Position numbers and translations under genes: made by a program. From contig NZ_BFFP01000005.1 of the NCBI RefSeq assembly GCF_003864415.1, positions 7,315 through 56,663 of the forward strand: a stretch of DNA of 49,349 nt, read 5' to 3'. Each line of letters opens with the position of its first letter. Position 1 is the stretch's first letter. Below are positions 34,538 through 44,295 of this stretch, piece by piece. The notes beneath the pieces were generated by a model. It saw nothing but the letters and a program-made list of their open reading frames with translations, did not search any database and had not been told where the DNA came from. Origin of the DNA: Ligilactobacillus salitolerans (lineage in GTDB: Bacteria; Bacillota; Bacilli; Lactobacillales; Lactobacillaceae).

Positions 34538-35002
34538 ATGCACCGAGAAAAACGATTAGACTTGATTAAGAAGATCGTAGACTCAAAGAAAATTGCAACT
34601 CAAGAGGATTTACTCGCAGCACTAAAAAACGAAGGCGTCGTTGCCACTCAAGCTACGGTTTCTAGGGACATTAAAACTCTGGGGCTTTTCAAAAGTGTCA
34701 AAGCTGATGGTACAAAGTGTTATGTAACACCTTATGAACAAAAGAAAGAGAAAAAACTCAATAAAATTCATGAGGCAATTCGTAGTAATGTTACAGGTGT
34801 TGAAAGAATTGCATGGCTAAATATTGTCAGAATGCCATTAAATTCAAATTATGCTAACGCCTTAGGGTCTCTTTTTGACACGAGTAACATGCCTGAAATC
34901 GTTGGGACACTTGCAGGAAATGATACATTAGTCATCATCAGTAGAAGTGAAGATGATGCGATTAAGATGAAACAATTTATTTTGGAGAGCATCAATAAAT
35001 AG
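34538..35002 (+). CDS. argR: ArgR/AhrC family arginine repressor
   Basis: 154 residues. The N-terminal winged HTH has TQEDLLAALKNEG and ATQATVSRDIKTL (recognition helix SRDI). The C-terminal domain (about 85-150) ends with GNDTLVIISRSEDDA, the oligomerisation and arginine-binding part. It senses arginine and activates or represses arginine genes. It lies upstream of arcA on the same strand, the common arrangement for the ArgR that controls the deiminase pathway. ATG 34538 follows AAAGGAGTTGAG. Confidence 0.9.
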   Translation: MHREKRLDLIKKIVDSKKIATQEDLLAALKNEGVVATQATVSRDIKTLGLFKSVKADGTKCYVTPYEQKKEKKLNKIHEAIRSNVTGVERIAWLNIVRMPLNSNYANALGSLFDTSNMPEIVGTLAGNDTLVIISRSEDDAIKMKQFILESINK

Positions 35003-35546
35003 TCGTTTGTTTTTTTAGAAAGCTATTTAAGAAGTTCTCTTAATTCAGGAATTTATTATTGACCACTTTGGAAAAAGAGACGAGGACAGATAATTTGTGC
35101 TACGGTTTTATTAAGCTTTGAAGAGTGTGTAGGAATATGGCAGGTTGCATGCAAGTGAGTTTTACAAGGAACTTCTGAAACATTTGTACAAATTTGAAGA
35201 GCAATGGGAAGTAACAGGACCAAAGATGGTTGTAGTTGCTTTCCATTTTTATTTATGACGATCATTGCGTTTTTCAGCTCTAAAAAGGCATGTTTTTTGA
35301 CAATCCTCGGATTCTAATTACAAACTTCACAAAGAATAATAATTAATATTTTATTCTCACTTTATTCAAAATAATAACATTCATGCATTGAACCTCCGTA
35401 AAAATGTATAAACCATCGTCCAAATTTCATCTTTATTTAAGCAAAAATAAAACAAAAAAGCATTGATAAATCAACGTTTGACAGCAATTTTACAGTGAAG
35501 TACACTCAAGATGTCAAAAGGAAATAAATACTAAGGAGTGAGTTTT
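35003..35546 (+). promoter_or_regulatory. argR-arcA regulatory region
   Basis: A 544-bp gap with no gene. A promoter is visible: TTGACA (35478-35483), 17-bp spacer, TACACT (35501-35506), about 40 bp before arcA. AT-rich dyads such as GAATAATAATTAATATTTTATTC-like sequence near 35332-35355 partly match the ARG box and are candidate ArgR sites. No clear cre site. Confidence 0.6.
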
Positions 35547-36842
35547 ATGCATAATTCAACAGGGGTTATTATACCTGAATCTCATGCAAATGATGTTAAA
35601 AATTTTGGATTTAGTAGCCCAATTCACATAACTTCGGAAATTGGAAAATTACGCTCTGTAATTTTAAAACGTCCGGGCAGAGAAATCGAAAACTTAACAC
35701 CAGATACCATGTCGCGATTGTTATTCGATGATATTCCGTATTTGCCAATTGCCCAAAAGGAACATGATTATTTTGCTCAGACTCTTAAGGATAACGGAGC
35801 TGAGGTACTGTATCTCGAAAATTTAGCAGCAGATTCTTTGAATGAAGGGGAGATCAAAAATGAATTCGTTGAACGAATGCTGCAAGAATCAGGTTTTAAG
35901 GATGGTTTGACTTATTCAGCTTTAAAGGAATATTTATTAGCCATGGAACCATTGCAGATGGTCAATACTATTATGGAGGGTATTCGTAAGACTGATATTG
36001 ATTTGAATTGCAAAGACTTGCGACTCCTTTCAGAGGATGCTGATTACCCATTCTTACTCGATCCGATGCCTAACTTGTATTTCACTAGAGATCCAGCAGC
36101 TGCAATAGGTGAAGGTTTATCAATCAATCACATGACATATGCAGCCAGAAGGCGTGAATCATTATTCATGGAATATATCATCAATCATAATCCACGTTTT
36201 GCTAACCAAGGTGTGCAGGTTTGGCGAAACAGAAATCATGCCACACGAATCGAGGGTGGTGATGAATTAGTTTTAAGCGATCATGTTATGGCAATTGGAA
36301 TTTCACAGCGGACGTCTGCTGATGCTTTAGAAGATATTGCCCGTAATCTTTTTTCCAATTCGAACTATGATACAGTCGTAGGAATTAAAATCCCACATAA
36401 CCATGCGATGATGCATCTGGATACGGTCTTTACAATGATTAACTACAATCAATTCACTGTTCATCCACAAATAATGAATGGCGGCAAGATCGATATGTGG
36501 ATACTTCATCCTGGTCAAGACGGTCGAATTACTAGTGAACACCGGACTGATTTGCTTGAGGTTTTGAAAGAGGTCTTGCATCAGTCTGAACTAGATTTGA
36601 TCCCGACAGGCAACAGTGATCCAATCGTTGCACCTCGTGAGCAATGGAATGATGGTTCCAATACTTTGGCGATTGCTCCTGGAGAAGTTGTAACGTATGA
36701 CAGAAACTATGTTTCAAATGAAATGCTAAGAGAACATGGGATTTTAGTTCATGAAGTTATTTCAAGTGAGCTTTCTCGTGGTCGTGGCGGCCCACGGTGC
36801 ATGTCTATGCCGATTATTAGGGAAGACTTGGAAACTAATTAA
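35547..36842 (+). CDS. arcA: Arginine deiminase
   Basis: 431 residues; converts arginine to citrulline and ammonia, first step of the ADI pathway, cytoplasmic. Landmarks: [20 protein letters not shown] near the start, [25 protein letters not shown] and the catalytic cysteine in [12 protein letters not shown] near the C-terminus. I place the start at ATG 35547, 8 bp after AAGGAG, rather than GTG 35538. First gene of the arcABDC set and behind a good promoter. Produces ATP and acid resistance together with arcB and arcC. Confidence 0.97.
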   Translation: MHNSTGVIIPESHANDVKNFGFSSPIHITSEIGKLRSVILKRPGREIENLTPDTMSRLLFDDIPYLPIAQKEHDYFAQTLKDNGAEVLYLENLAADSLNEGEIKNEFVERMLQESGFKDGLTYSALKEYLLAMEPLQMVNTIMEGIRKTDIDLNCKDLRLLSEDADYPFLLDPMPNLYFTRDPAAAIGEGLSINHMTYAARRRESLFMEYIINHNPRFANQGVQVWRNRNHATRIEGGDELVLSDHVMAIGISQRTSADALEDIARNLFSNSNYDTVVGIKIPHNHAMMHLDTVFTMINYNQFTVHPQIMNGGKIDMWILHPGQDGRITSEHRTDLLEVLKEVLHQSELDLIPTGNSDPIVAPREQWNDGSNTLAIAPGEVVTYDRNYVSNEMLREHGILVHEVISSELSRGRGGPRCMSMPIIREDLETN

Positions 36843-36942
36843 TAGCTAGATCCTGACTTTTTAGATGAGCAGTTTAGACTAATGAAACAAGAAAATCGGG
36901 CGAACACTGAAGTGAAAATTTAATTTTGAGGTGGATGATCAC

Positions 36943-37983
36943 ATGGAAAATAAATTTGTTGGTAAAGAGAATAGTGTTTTTCAAGGACGGAGTATTTTAT
37001 CGGAAACATCGATGACTCCCGCAGAAATGGAATATTTGATTGATTTTGGACTTCATTTAAAGTTTATGCAAAAACACAATATTCCGCATCGTTATCTAGA
37101 AGGCAAAAACATTGCTTTGTTATTTGAGAAAGCATCAACAAGAACAAGATCTTCATTCGTGACGGCTGCAGTTGAATTAGGTGCACATCCTGATTACTTA
37201 GGCAAAGACGATATTCATCTAGGGAAGAAGGAAAGCGTTGAGGATACTGCTAAGATTTTAGGTTCAATGTTCGATGGAATAGAGTTTCGCGGTTTTAAAC
37301 AAGAAACAGTTGATGGTTTAGCGAAGTATTCCGGCGTACCAGTATGGAATGGCTTGACAGATGAATGGCACCCGACGCAGACCATACCTGACTTAATGAC
37401 AATGAAGGAAAACTTTGGTTATTTAAAGGGTCTGACGCTAACTTACATCGGTGATGGTAGAAATAACGTCGCAAATTCTCTTTTGGTAGGCGGATCGATG
37501 GTCGGGGTCAATGTTCATATTGTGACGCCAAAAGCTTTGTATCCTTCTGAAAAGCATGTTTCTATCGCCAAAGAGTATGCGACAAAGAGCGGTGCCCAGA
37601 TCATGGTAACTGACAATATTGATGAGGGTGTTAAAGGTTCTAATGCCATCTATACTGATGTTTGGGTTTCAATGGGTGAGAGCGATTGGGAAGAGCGTGT
37701 CAAATTACTTAAGCCATACCAAGTCAATATGGACTTAATGAGGAAAACAGGGACTCCAGACGACCAATTGATCTTCATGCATTGTTTGCCAGCGTTTCAT
37801 GATACGAAGACATCATATGGACAAGATGTCTATGAGAAATATGGAATAAGTGAAATGGAAGTCACTGACGAAGTCTTCCGTAGTAAATATTCACGTGTTT
37901 TTGAGGAAGGAGAAAATCGTAAGCACGGGATCAAGGCAATCATGGCGGCTACGCTGGGCAATTTGTTCATCCCATCGGTCTAG
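36943..37983 (+). CDS. arcB: Ornithine carbamoyltransferase (catabolic)
   Basis: 346 residues; splits citrulline phosphorolytically into ornithine and carbamoyl phosphate. The carbamoyl-phosphate motif is STRTRSS; the ornithine-side motif is [20 protein letters not shown] is also conserved. Start ATG 36943 after TGAGGTGG. It follows arcA by 100 bp, and a hairpin and terminator lie after it. Confidence 0.96.
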   Translation: MENKFVGKENSVFQGRSILSETSMTPAEMEYLIDFGLHLKFMQKHNIPHRYLEGKNIALLFEKASTRTRSSFVTAAVELGAHPDYLGKDDIHLGKKESVEDTAKILGSMFDGIEFRGFKQETVDGLAKYSGVPVWNGLTDEWHPTQTIPDLMTMKENFGYLKGLTLTYIGDGRNNVANSLLVGGSMVGVNVHIVTPKALYPSEKHVSIAKEYATKSGAQIMVTDNIDEGVKGSNAIYTDVWVSMGESDWEERVKLLKPYQVNMDLMRKTGTPDDQLIFMHCLPAFHDTKTSYGQDVYEKYGISEMEVTDEVFRSKYSRVFEEGENRKHGIKAIMAATLGNLFIPSV

Positions 37984-38040
37984 AATCTTTGATTCAACAT
38001 CTCATGAGGAGCGCGAAGAAGGATGCCCAAAAAATCTTGT

Positions 38041-38080
38041 ACTGCTTTAGTTAGTAGGTAACTAAAGATGGTTCAGCAGT
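38041..38080 (+). other. Hairpin between arcB and arcD
   Basis: ACTGCT at the left pairs with AGCAGT at the right, with an internal perfect stem TTTAGTTA/TAACTAAA. It could attenuate transcription or stabilise the arcAB mRNA 3' end. Confidence 0.5.
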
Positions 38081-38203
38081 GTCACTAGTGGTTAGACAGT
38101 TATTACTTCGTTGAAAAACGTTTCTCATTTATTTGTGGTTGCATTGGCATGTTAATCACTAATTGATCCATCTAGGATAGTCCTACAGATGGGCCCAAGG
38201 AGA

Positions 38204-38238
38204 GCCTGAGCATAGGTGCTATGCCAGGCCCTTTTTTC
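38204..38238 (+). terminator. Terminator between arcB and arcD
   Basis: GCCTGAGCATA, loop GGTGC, TATGCCAGGC, then CC and six T. It lies 62 bp before arcD, so arcDC may have its own expression or be read through only in part. Confidence 0.8.
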
Positions 38239-38300
38239 TAGGTGTTTTAAATCAGATGACCACTGATGGTTACTAATTTAACTTGAAGGGAATGAACCTA

Positions 38301-39722
38301 ATGAAAAATAATGCAAGAGGAATTGGCGTTGGAGAATTGGTTGCTTTAATAATCAGCTCTTCAATCGGAACAGGAATATTTGGCATTATGAACGACTTGG
38401 CTAATGCAGCTGCGGCAGGGCCAGCGTTACTTGCGTGGGTTTTTGTAGGAGTGGGGATTCTTGCCTTAGTTCTTTCTTTAAATAATTTGTCAGTAAAACG
38501 GCCAGAACTTGATGCTGGAATATTTAGTTATGCTGGGGCACAGTTTGGCCCTTTAGGCGAATTTATTTCCGGTTGGGCATATTGGTTATCAGCTTGGTTA
38601 GGTAATATTGCGTTTGCGACAATGCTAATGAGTTCATTTGGAACCTTTTTTAAAGTGTTCAAAGGAGGTCAAAATTTAGCATCTATTTTTGGAGCAATTA
38701 TTATTATGTGGCTGTTGACGTTTTTAGTAAATAATGGTGTTGAAAGTGCATCTTTTATTAACACTATTGTTACCATTTGCAAATTAATACCAATATTTGC
38801 CTTTGTGGTGATCATGTTCATCAGCTTTAAAGTCGGAATCTTTACAGCTGATTTTTGGGGCAACGTTGCCAATAATGTCTTACACAATGGCAAAACTGTT
38901 TCCTTATTTGAACAAATGAAAGGTTCCATCATGGTTATGATGTGGGTCTTCATTGGTATCGAAGGTGCTTCGGTTTTAGGCAACCGTGCTAAACAAAAAT
39001 CTGATGCACAGAAAGCGACGATTTATGGACTGATCTCGTTATTGATAATTTATATTTTAGTATCCTTGTTACCTTATGGAGTAATGACCCAGGCGAAAAT
39101 TGCCACATTGCAGCAGCCAGCTATGGGTGAGATTTTGAGACATGTCGTTGGTTCATGGGGTTCGGTTATGATTAACCTTGGCTTGATTATTTCTACACTT
39201 GGCGCTTGGATCTCATGGACGATGCTGCCAGCTGAGACAACAATGCTGATGGCGAAGGATAAGACATTGCCCAAATCATGGGGGAAGGTTAACAAGAAAA
39301 ATGCACCAACATATTCATTAATGATCACAGGTGTCATGCAGACTATTTTCTTATTTTCACTGCTCTTTACTGAATACGCATACAACTTCGCTTATAGTCT
39401 ATGTACAGCTGCGATTTTGATTTCATATTTAATGGTTGGAACTTACCAAATGCAGTTTTCATACAAAAAGAAAGAGTGGGGACAATTTGTAATCGGGGTT
39501 ATTGCAGCTGCGTTTCAATTAACAGCAATGGTTTTAGCCGGTTGGCAACAAGTCTTGATGGTTACGATTCTCTATATCCCTGGATTTATCTTCTATTATT
39601 TGTCTAGTAAAGAAAACGCCCGTGCTATCAATAAAAATGAAAAGTTTACAATAGGAGCCATCTTGTTGATTGCCGTCATTGCAATCGTCATGATTTCTAC
39701 TGGAGCAATTAAAGTTGGCTAA
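38301..39722 (+). CDS. arcD: Arginine/ornithine antiporter
   Basis: 473-residue APC-superfamily transporter with about 12 membrane helices. The start region NARGIGVGELVALIISSSIG, then TGIFGIM, is the substrate-site loop of arginine antiporters, and the context settles the call. It exchanges arginine for ornithine. Start ATG 38301 is 9 bp after AAGGGA; earlier TTG and ATG codons overlap the ribosome site. Confidence 0.95.
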   Translation: MKNNARGIGVGELVALIISSSIGTGIFGIMNDLANAAAAGPALLAWVFVGVGILALVLSLNNLSVKRPELDAGIFSYAGAQFGPLGEFISGWAYWLSAWLGNIAFATMLMSSFGTFFKVFKGGQNLASIFGAIIIMWLLTFLVNNGVESASFINTIVTICKLIPIFAFVVIMFISFKVGIFTADFWGNVANNVLHNGKTVSLFEQMKGSIMVMMWVFIGIEGASVLGNRAKQKSDAQKATIYGLISLLIIYILVSLLPYGVMTQAKIATLQQPAMGEILRHVVGSWGSVMINLGLIISTLGAWISWTMLPAETTMLMAKDKTLPKSWGKVNKKNAPTYSLMITGVMQTIFLFSLLFTEYAYNFAYSLCTAAILISYLMVGTYQMQFSYKKKEWGQFVIGVIAAAFQLTAMVLAGWQQVLMVTILYIPGFIFYYLSSKENARAINKNEKFTIGAILLIAVIAIVMISTGAIKVG

Positions 39723-39775
39723 AGTAAAGCAAAAAAATTTTTTAAAATACAAAGTTTATTATTGGAGGAATTACT

Positions 39776-40756
39776 ATGGCAAAAGTTGTTGTAGCTCTGG
39801 GTGGGAATGCGATCCTCTCGGAAAATCCATCTGCTAAAGCGCAAAAACAAGCTGTTAGTCAAACAGCAAAAGAGCTGGTCAATTTTGTGAAAAATGGAGA
39901 TCAATTAATTATCACACACGGTAATGGACCACAGGTTGGGAATCTTCTCCTACAGCAAAGCAGTGCGGATAGTCCAGAAAACCCGGCTATGCCCTTGGAT
40001 ACTTGTGGTGCAATGACCCAAGGCAGTATCGGTTATTGGTTCCAGAATGCCATGCGTGAAGAATTGCTTAAGAACGGCATCGATAAAGACGTAATGACGA
40101 TTATTACGCAAACGGTCGTTTCAGGAGACGATCCGGCATTCCACGATCCATCCAAACCAATTGGACCATTTTATCAAGAAAGCCAAGTTGAAACTGTAAA
40201 ACAAGAACACCCAGATTGGCAGCTAATGGAAGATGCTGGCCGAGGCTATCGCAGGGTAGTACCTTCACCAAAGCCACTTCAGATCAATGAGTACCGGGCA
40301 ATACAACAAGTCGTTGACGCCGGAATAGTACCGATTGTATCTGGCGGCGGCGGAATCCCTGTAATTAAAAAAGGTGATCAGTTAGTTGGAACAGAAGCCG
40401 TAATTGATAAGGATTTTAGTGCTTCGAAGATTGCACAACTAATTAATGCAGATAAGCTTATCATCTTAACTTCTGCGGGTGGAGTTTATTATAATTTTGG
40501 AAAGCAGGAACAAGCAGAGCTGAAAAAAGTTGGCGTTCCAGAAATTCAAGAGCATATTGATGCAGTAGAATTTTCAAAAGGAAGCATGATGCCTAAAGTT
40601 CAGGCTGCAGTTGATTTTGTTCGTCAAACTGGAAATCCTGCTGTTATCGGAGATTTAAAAGATGCTAAGGAAATCATTGCAGGAACTCAGGGGACAACGA
40701 TCGTGAACGAAAATGTCCAGACTGAGTACAGAAAAAGCAAGGTTTTGAGTAGTTAG
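39776..40756 (+). CDS. arcC: Carbamate kinase
   Basis: 326 residues; makes ATP from carbamoyl phosphate, last step of the ADI pathway. VVVALGGNAIL at the start, THGNGPQVGNLL and VSGGGGIPVI are diagnostic of carbamate kinase. Start ATG 39776 follows TTGGAGGAATTACT. Follows arcD by 53 bp. Confidence 0.96.
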   Translation: MAKVVVALGGNAILSENPSAKAQKQAVSQTAKELVNFVKNGDQLIITHGNGPQVGNLLLQQSSADSPENPAMPLDTCGAMTQGSIGYWFQNAMREELLKNGIDKDVMTIITQTVVSGDDPAFHDPSKPIGPFYQESQVETVKQEHPDWQLMEDAGRGYRRVVPSPKPLQINEYRAIQQVVDAGIVPIVSGGGGIPVIKKGDQLVGTEAVIDKDFSASKIAQLINADKLIILTSAGGVYYNFGKQEQAELKKVGVPEIQEHIDAVEFSKGSMMPKVQAAVDFVRQTGNPAVIGDLKDAKEIIAGTQGTTIVNENVQTEYRKSKVLSS

Positions 40757-40778
40757 ATTTCAAGCTATCATGCAGAGA

Positions 40779-40820
40779 GAGGTGAGGAGATTAAATTCTT
40801 CTCGCTTCTTTTGTTTTCTT
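40779..40820 (+). terminator. Terminator of the arc cluster
   Basis: A 12-bp stem GAGGTGAGGAGA / TCTTCTCGCTTC using three G-T wobbles, then a T-rich tail. The rest of 40821-41112 shows no gene; GAGGTG at about 41099 is the ribosome site of the next one. Confidence 0.65.
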
Positions 40821-41112
40821 CGCAAGTTAATCCTATGAATAAAGTTATAGAGTGTACAGTAACTATTTATCCATGTTAGGTTGGCTTTAAAATAAATATG
40901 GTTTTTAGTTAACGCCAAAAAAAGGCTACCATCCTTATACATGTGAGTACTAGGAGACATGAAAAGGGTATAATAGTTTTGTGAATGGTATGAAAAGCTG
41001 ATTAGGCAATTATTGCCTAATCTTTAATAACGAGGATTGTTAAGCTTTTTATGGCATATTAAATTGTATTGTTTTTTTGAAAAATTTAAAAAACAACTGA
41101 GGTGAAATTAGA

Positions 41113-43176
41113 TTGGAAGCAAACCCTAAGAAATTATTAGACGAATTTATTCCAGAAGCAATGGGCAAGCAATTTGTAATTCCGGTATATCAGCGAAAGT
41201 ATACCTGGACAGTAAAAAAACAGTTGGTCCAGTTCATTTCTGATTTAGTGGAATTAATTAACGATCAAAACTTAGATAAGCAGCATTTTTTAGGCACAAT
41301 TGTTTATTTGGAAAAGATAATTGACTATAAAACTGAGCGTTTAATAGTAGATGGGCAGCAAAGATTAGTGACTATGTTTTTAATAGCACATGCCATGAAA
41401 GCTATCGCTGATACTGAGTTTAAGAAGTACGAAATCGAAAGCACTTACTTGTTTAACAAAGCGGAATCTCCGGAAAGTAGATACTATCAAAGACTATTTC
41501 CAGCTGTAGCAGATGGCAATGATTATCGTGCTATTTCCCAAGGAAAATTTGAAGAGGTAAAACAAAATAAGAGTAATATCGTCAAGAATTTTGTGTATTT
41601 GACGAATGAACTAAAAAAATTGGTTGATGAATATAGTTTTGAACGTGTTTTATTTGGCCTGAAACGTTTCTCTATTGTGTATATTAAGCTAGATGATAGA
41701 GATGATGCTCAGCAAATTTTTGAGAGCATTAACTCAACAGGTGAGAGGTTGACAGCATCCGATTTAATTCGAAATTTTGTCATGATGAATAAGTCCAACA
41801 AGGAACAAACTAGAATTTATGATAATTATTGGCGTAAGCTTGAAGGAATTTTCGATAACTCAAAAAGTATGGAGGACTTCTTTCGCAGTTACCTGGCAGC
41901 AATTGACGGAAAATACTCGGAAAAGAGCTACCTTTATCAGGCATTTAAAAATTATTGGGCAAAGGAAATGAAGGTTTCCCCTGAGAATAATATTTTAGAA
42001 AAGCTTGTCAGATATGCCACCTACTATCAACATCTTTATTTTGAAAAACCAGTGGGTCAATATGCGATGATTTTGGATGATTTTCAACAAATGGGAGGAA
42101 CGATACTTTCTCCAATTGTTATGGAATTTTCTGAATGGTTTAAAGAGGAGCATAAAATTTCAGAAAAGCAGTTTTATAATACCTTAAAAATTCTCAATAC
42201 TTACCAAATTCGAAGAACATTTAATGGTGATGAAGTAGGAAAGGTGTCTAAAGCATTTCCAACATACTTAAAGCCTATCAAGAAATATGCTGAAACATAT
42301 GGTTATCAATACTTCGAAGATATTTTAAAGTTTTGCTTGATAACTCGCAACCAATCAAGAAATATGGCATTGCCTACCGATAAGTCTTTGAGAGCCAATA
42401 TGGAAATACAGAATGCATATGCGATGCGTCAGACACGTTGGCTGCTGGCAAAAATTGAGAATCATGAAAATTATGCACCGGTTGATTTAAACAGTCTGTC
42501 AATTGAACATATAATGCCCCAGACAATTAATGATTATTGGAAGAAAAAAGCAGGAGTAGATGGGGAAGACTACACTGATTTGGTCAATACTCTTGGAAAT
42601 TTAACTTTAGTTTCAAAAGTAGATAATTCTAAGGCAGGAAATAAAAATTTTCAAACTAAGAAAAAAATCTTTGAAGATACACTTCATATTCAAATGAACA
42701 AGGATCTTTATAGGATGGAGGAGTGGAATAATAAGACAATTAGTGAACGGGGCAATAGGATGGTTAGTGACTTAATTGAAATGTATCCTTATCTCTATTC
42801 GGAAGGCGATTATGAGCAGGAAAAGGACCACAAAGTTTATCTGGATATAAATGGAGTTAAAGCTGAAGGAAGCTTAAGCAAGAATGAAACTTTAACAATT
42901 TTCGCTGGTTCTCAAATAAATCCAAAAGCAAGTGAGGTAAGTTCAGATAAATTAGACAACCTTCGAAAAAAATTAATCGATGATGGAATTATTGCAGACA
43001 GTGGTTCGGGAATGTATTTCGTTCATGATTATGTACCGTCTTCCGTATCCAATGGAGCTGAACTGGTTCTTGGGGGCAGTAGGAATGGTTGGCAATGTTG
43101 GAAAGACTCCGCTGGTATGCTCATTAACGACTCGTTGAGGAATAAGTCATTGAATCAAAAAGGCAATGAAGATTGA
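41113..43176 (+). CDS. DUF262/DUF1524 (GmrSD-like) type IV restriction protein with C-terminal DUF4357-like domain
   Basis: 687 residues from TTG 41113 after GAGGTG. N-terminal DUF262, ParB-like NTPase/nicking part (IPVYQRKYTW about 22-31, VDGQQRL about 79-85, then DDAQQIFESINSTGERLTASD). C-terminal DUF1524 HNH nuclease with SIEHIMPQ (His466) and GNLTLVSKVDNSKAGN. The last 80 residues resemble DUF4357. GmrS and GmrD are often fused like this; they cut modified (glucosylated or methylated) phage DNA using NTP. It stands alone between arcC and the LysR gene, apart from the main defence group. Confidence 0.88.
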   Translation: MEANPKKLLDEFIPEAMGKQFVIPVYQRKYTWTVKKQLVQFISDLVELINDQNLDKQHFLGTIVYLEKIIDYKTERLIVDGQQRLVTMFLIAHAMKAIADTEFKKYEIESTYLFNKAESPESRYYQRLFPAVADGNDYRAISQGKFEEVKQNKSNIVKNFVYLTNELKKLVDEYSFERVLFGLKRFSIVYIKLDDRDDAQQIFESINSTGERLTASDLIRNFVMMNKSNKEQTRIYDNYWRKLEGIFDNSKSMEDFFRSYLAAIDGKYSEKSYLYQAFKNYWAKEMKVSPENNILEKLVRYATYYQHLYFEKPVGQYAMILDDFQQMGGTILSPIVMEFSEWFKEEHKISEKQFYNTLKILNTYQIRRTFNGDEVGKVSKAFPTYLKPIKKYAETYGYQYFEDILKFCLITRNQSRNMALPTDKSLRANMEIQNAYAMRQTRWLLAKIENHENYAPVDLNSLSIEHIMPQTINDYWKKKAGVDGEDYTDLVNTLGNLTLVSKVDNSKAGNKNFQTKKKIFEDTLHIQMNKDLYRMEEWNNKTISERGNRMVSDLIEMYPYLYSEGDYEQEKDHKVYLDINGVKAEGSLSKNETLTIFAGSQINPKASEVSSDKLDNLRKKLIDDGIIADSGSGMYFVHDYVPSSVSNGAELVLGGSRNGWQCWKDSAGMLINDSLRNKSLNQKGNED

Positions 43177-43284
43177 AAAATAGTTTAATGGGAAAACGAG
43201 CCAATTTGACATCCATAATTTAAAGTTTATCTGAAATGCATTCAATATTTCTTGTTGTAATATATAAAAAAGGATGGTTCTCTC

Positions 43285-44193
43285 ATGACTATTCAACAGC
43301 TCTACTACCTGGTCGTGGTGGCAGATCAAGGCTTGATTTCTAAGGCAGCCTACAAATTAAACATCAGTCAGTCTGGTTTGTCCCAAGCAATCAATAGTAT
43401 TGAACAAAAAGTTGGTTTTCCGATTTTTATGCGCTCCAATGCCGGCATCTCAGTCACCAGCAATGGGCAGCCGATCATTGATCACGCGCGTGAGGTTCTG
43501 CGTGAGTATGATAAGTTAACAGAGGAGATCGACCAGATCAAAGAAAAAAGAAGGGAAGTCTTCCGAGTCGCGGTCAGTGATGAGATTTTCTTGCCCTTCA
43601 TCGATGCTTTATTGTTGATTCAAGAAAAATATCCTGATTTCAAGGTCGAACTGGTAGAAACTACTCCTGACCTCGCTGTGGATGGTGTCAAAAGTAAAAA
43701 GTATGATGTGGCTTTTGTGACTTATAGTGCAGCTAACCATAGCGACCTCCAGGGTTTGCTCGTGCATAATTGTTTGGCTGGCAAACCACGGATCTATACC
43801 ACGCAAGACCATTATTTATACCAGCACAAGAGACCAGTTCCACTCGATTTATTGTTGGAGCAGGAGTTCGTTTTATATAACGATGATCAGCTGTTGGCTG
43901 AAGCCGAAAAGTTTCAAAAGAAGTGTGGTAAGGTCAACATTTCTTTGATCACGGATAATTTAAATGTGATTTATGAGTTTCTGGCTAAGTTTCAAGCAGT
44001 GACTTTGCTCAGAGATTTTCAATTGAAAAATAGTTTGTACCGCGATAAAAAATCTAAATTTTATCCGCTGGAAATCGAAGGGTATAATTTTGCTGAAAAC
44101 CACTATGCTTGGATAACCCGGCCAGACATGAGCTTAGCGGAAACTGAAGAAGAATTCATACAGCAGGTAGAGAAGTTCTTCATGCGAGTATAA
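43285..44193 (+). CDS. LysR family transcriptional regulator
   Basis: 302 residues. N-terminal HTH (QLYYLVVVADQGLISKAAYK, NISQSGLSQAINSIEQKVG) and a periplasmic-binding-like effector domain from residue 90. It is transcribed in the same direction as the flavoprotein and SDR that follow and probably controls them. ATG 43285 follows AAAAGGATGG. Effector unknown; an organic acid acceptor is likely because of the reductase. Confidence 0.9.
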   Translation: MTIQQLYYLVVVADQGLISKAAYKLNISQSGLSQAINSIEQKVGFPIFMRSNAGISVTSNGQPIIDHAREVLREYDKLTEEIDQIKEKRREVFRVAVSDEIFLPFIDALLLIQEKYPDFKVELVETTPDLAVDGVKSKKYDVAFVTYSAANHSDLQGLLVHNCLAGKPRIYTTQDHYLYQHKRPVPLDLLLEQEFVLYNDDQLLAEAEKFQKKCGKVNISLITDNLNVIYEFLAKFQAVTLLRDFQLKNSLYRDKKSKFYPLEIEGYNFAENHYAWITRPDMSLAETEEEFIQQVEKFFMRV

Positions 44194-44207
44194 GTCCGTC
44201 TTATACT
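44187..44207 (+). other. Perfect inverted repeat across the LysR stop codon
   Basis: AGTATAAG, loop TCCGT, CTTATACT; the left arm includes the TAA stop. No T-run follows, so it may be an operator or an mRNA-end hairpin rather than a terminator. Confidence 0.6.
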
Positions 44208-44241
44208 GATATTTGCAGAGCTTCTTTTTATTTTGTCCAAA

Positions 44242-44261
44242 TATGTGATAAAGTTCACATA
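44242..44261 (+). promoter_or_regulatory. CRP/FNR-type operator (TGTGA-N6-TCACA)
   Basis: TATGTGATAAAGTTCACATA is a perfect 7-bp dyad with a 6-bp spacer, 35 bp before the flavoprotein ATG. It equals the classic CRP/FNR-family consensus. In lactic acid bacteria CRP/FNR-like proteins respond to oxygen, redox or arginine metabolism. A LysR site is also possible since the LysR gene is adjacent. Confidence 0.7.
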
Positions 44262-44295
44262 AAGAACTAAAGAAATTTAGCAGGAGGCAATGTAA

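Noticed and set aside
38112-38126. cre-like GAAAAACGTTTC before arcD
   Set aside because: Spacing between the TG and CG positions is one base too long for the cre consensus.
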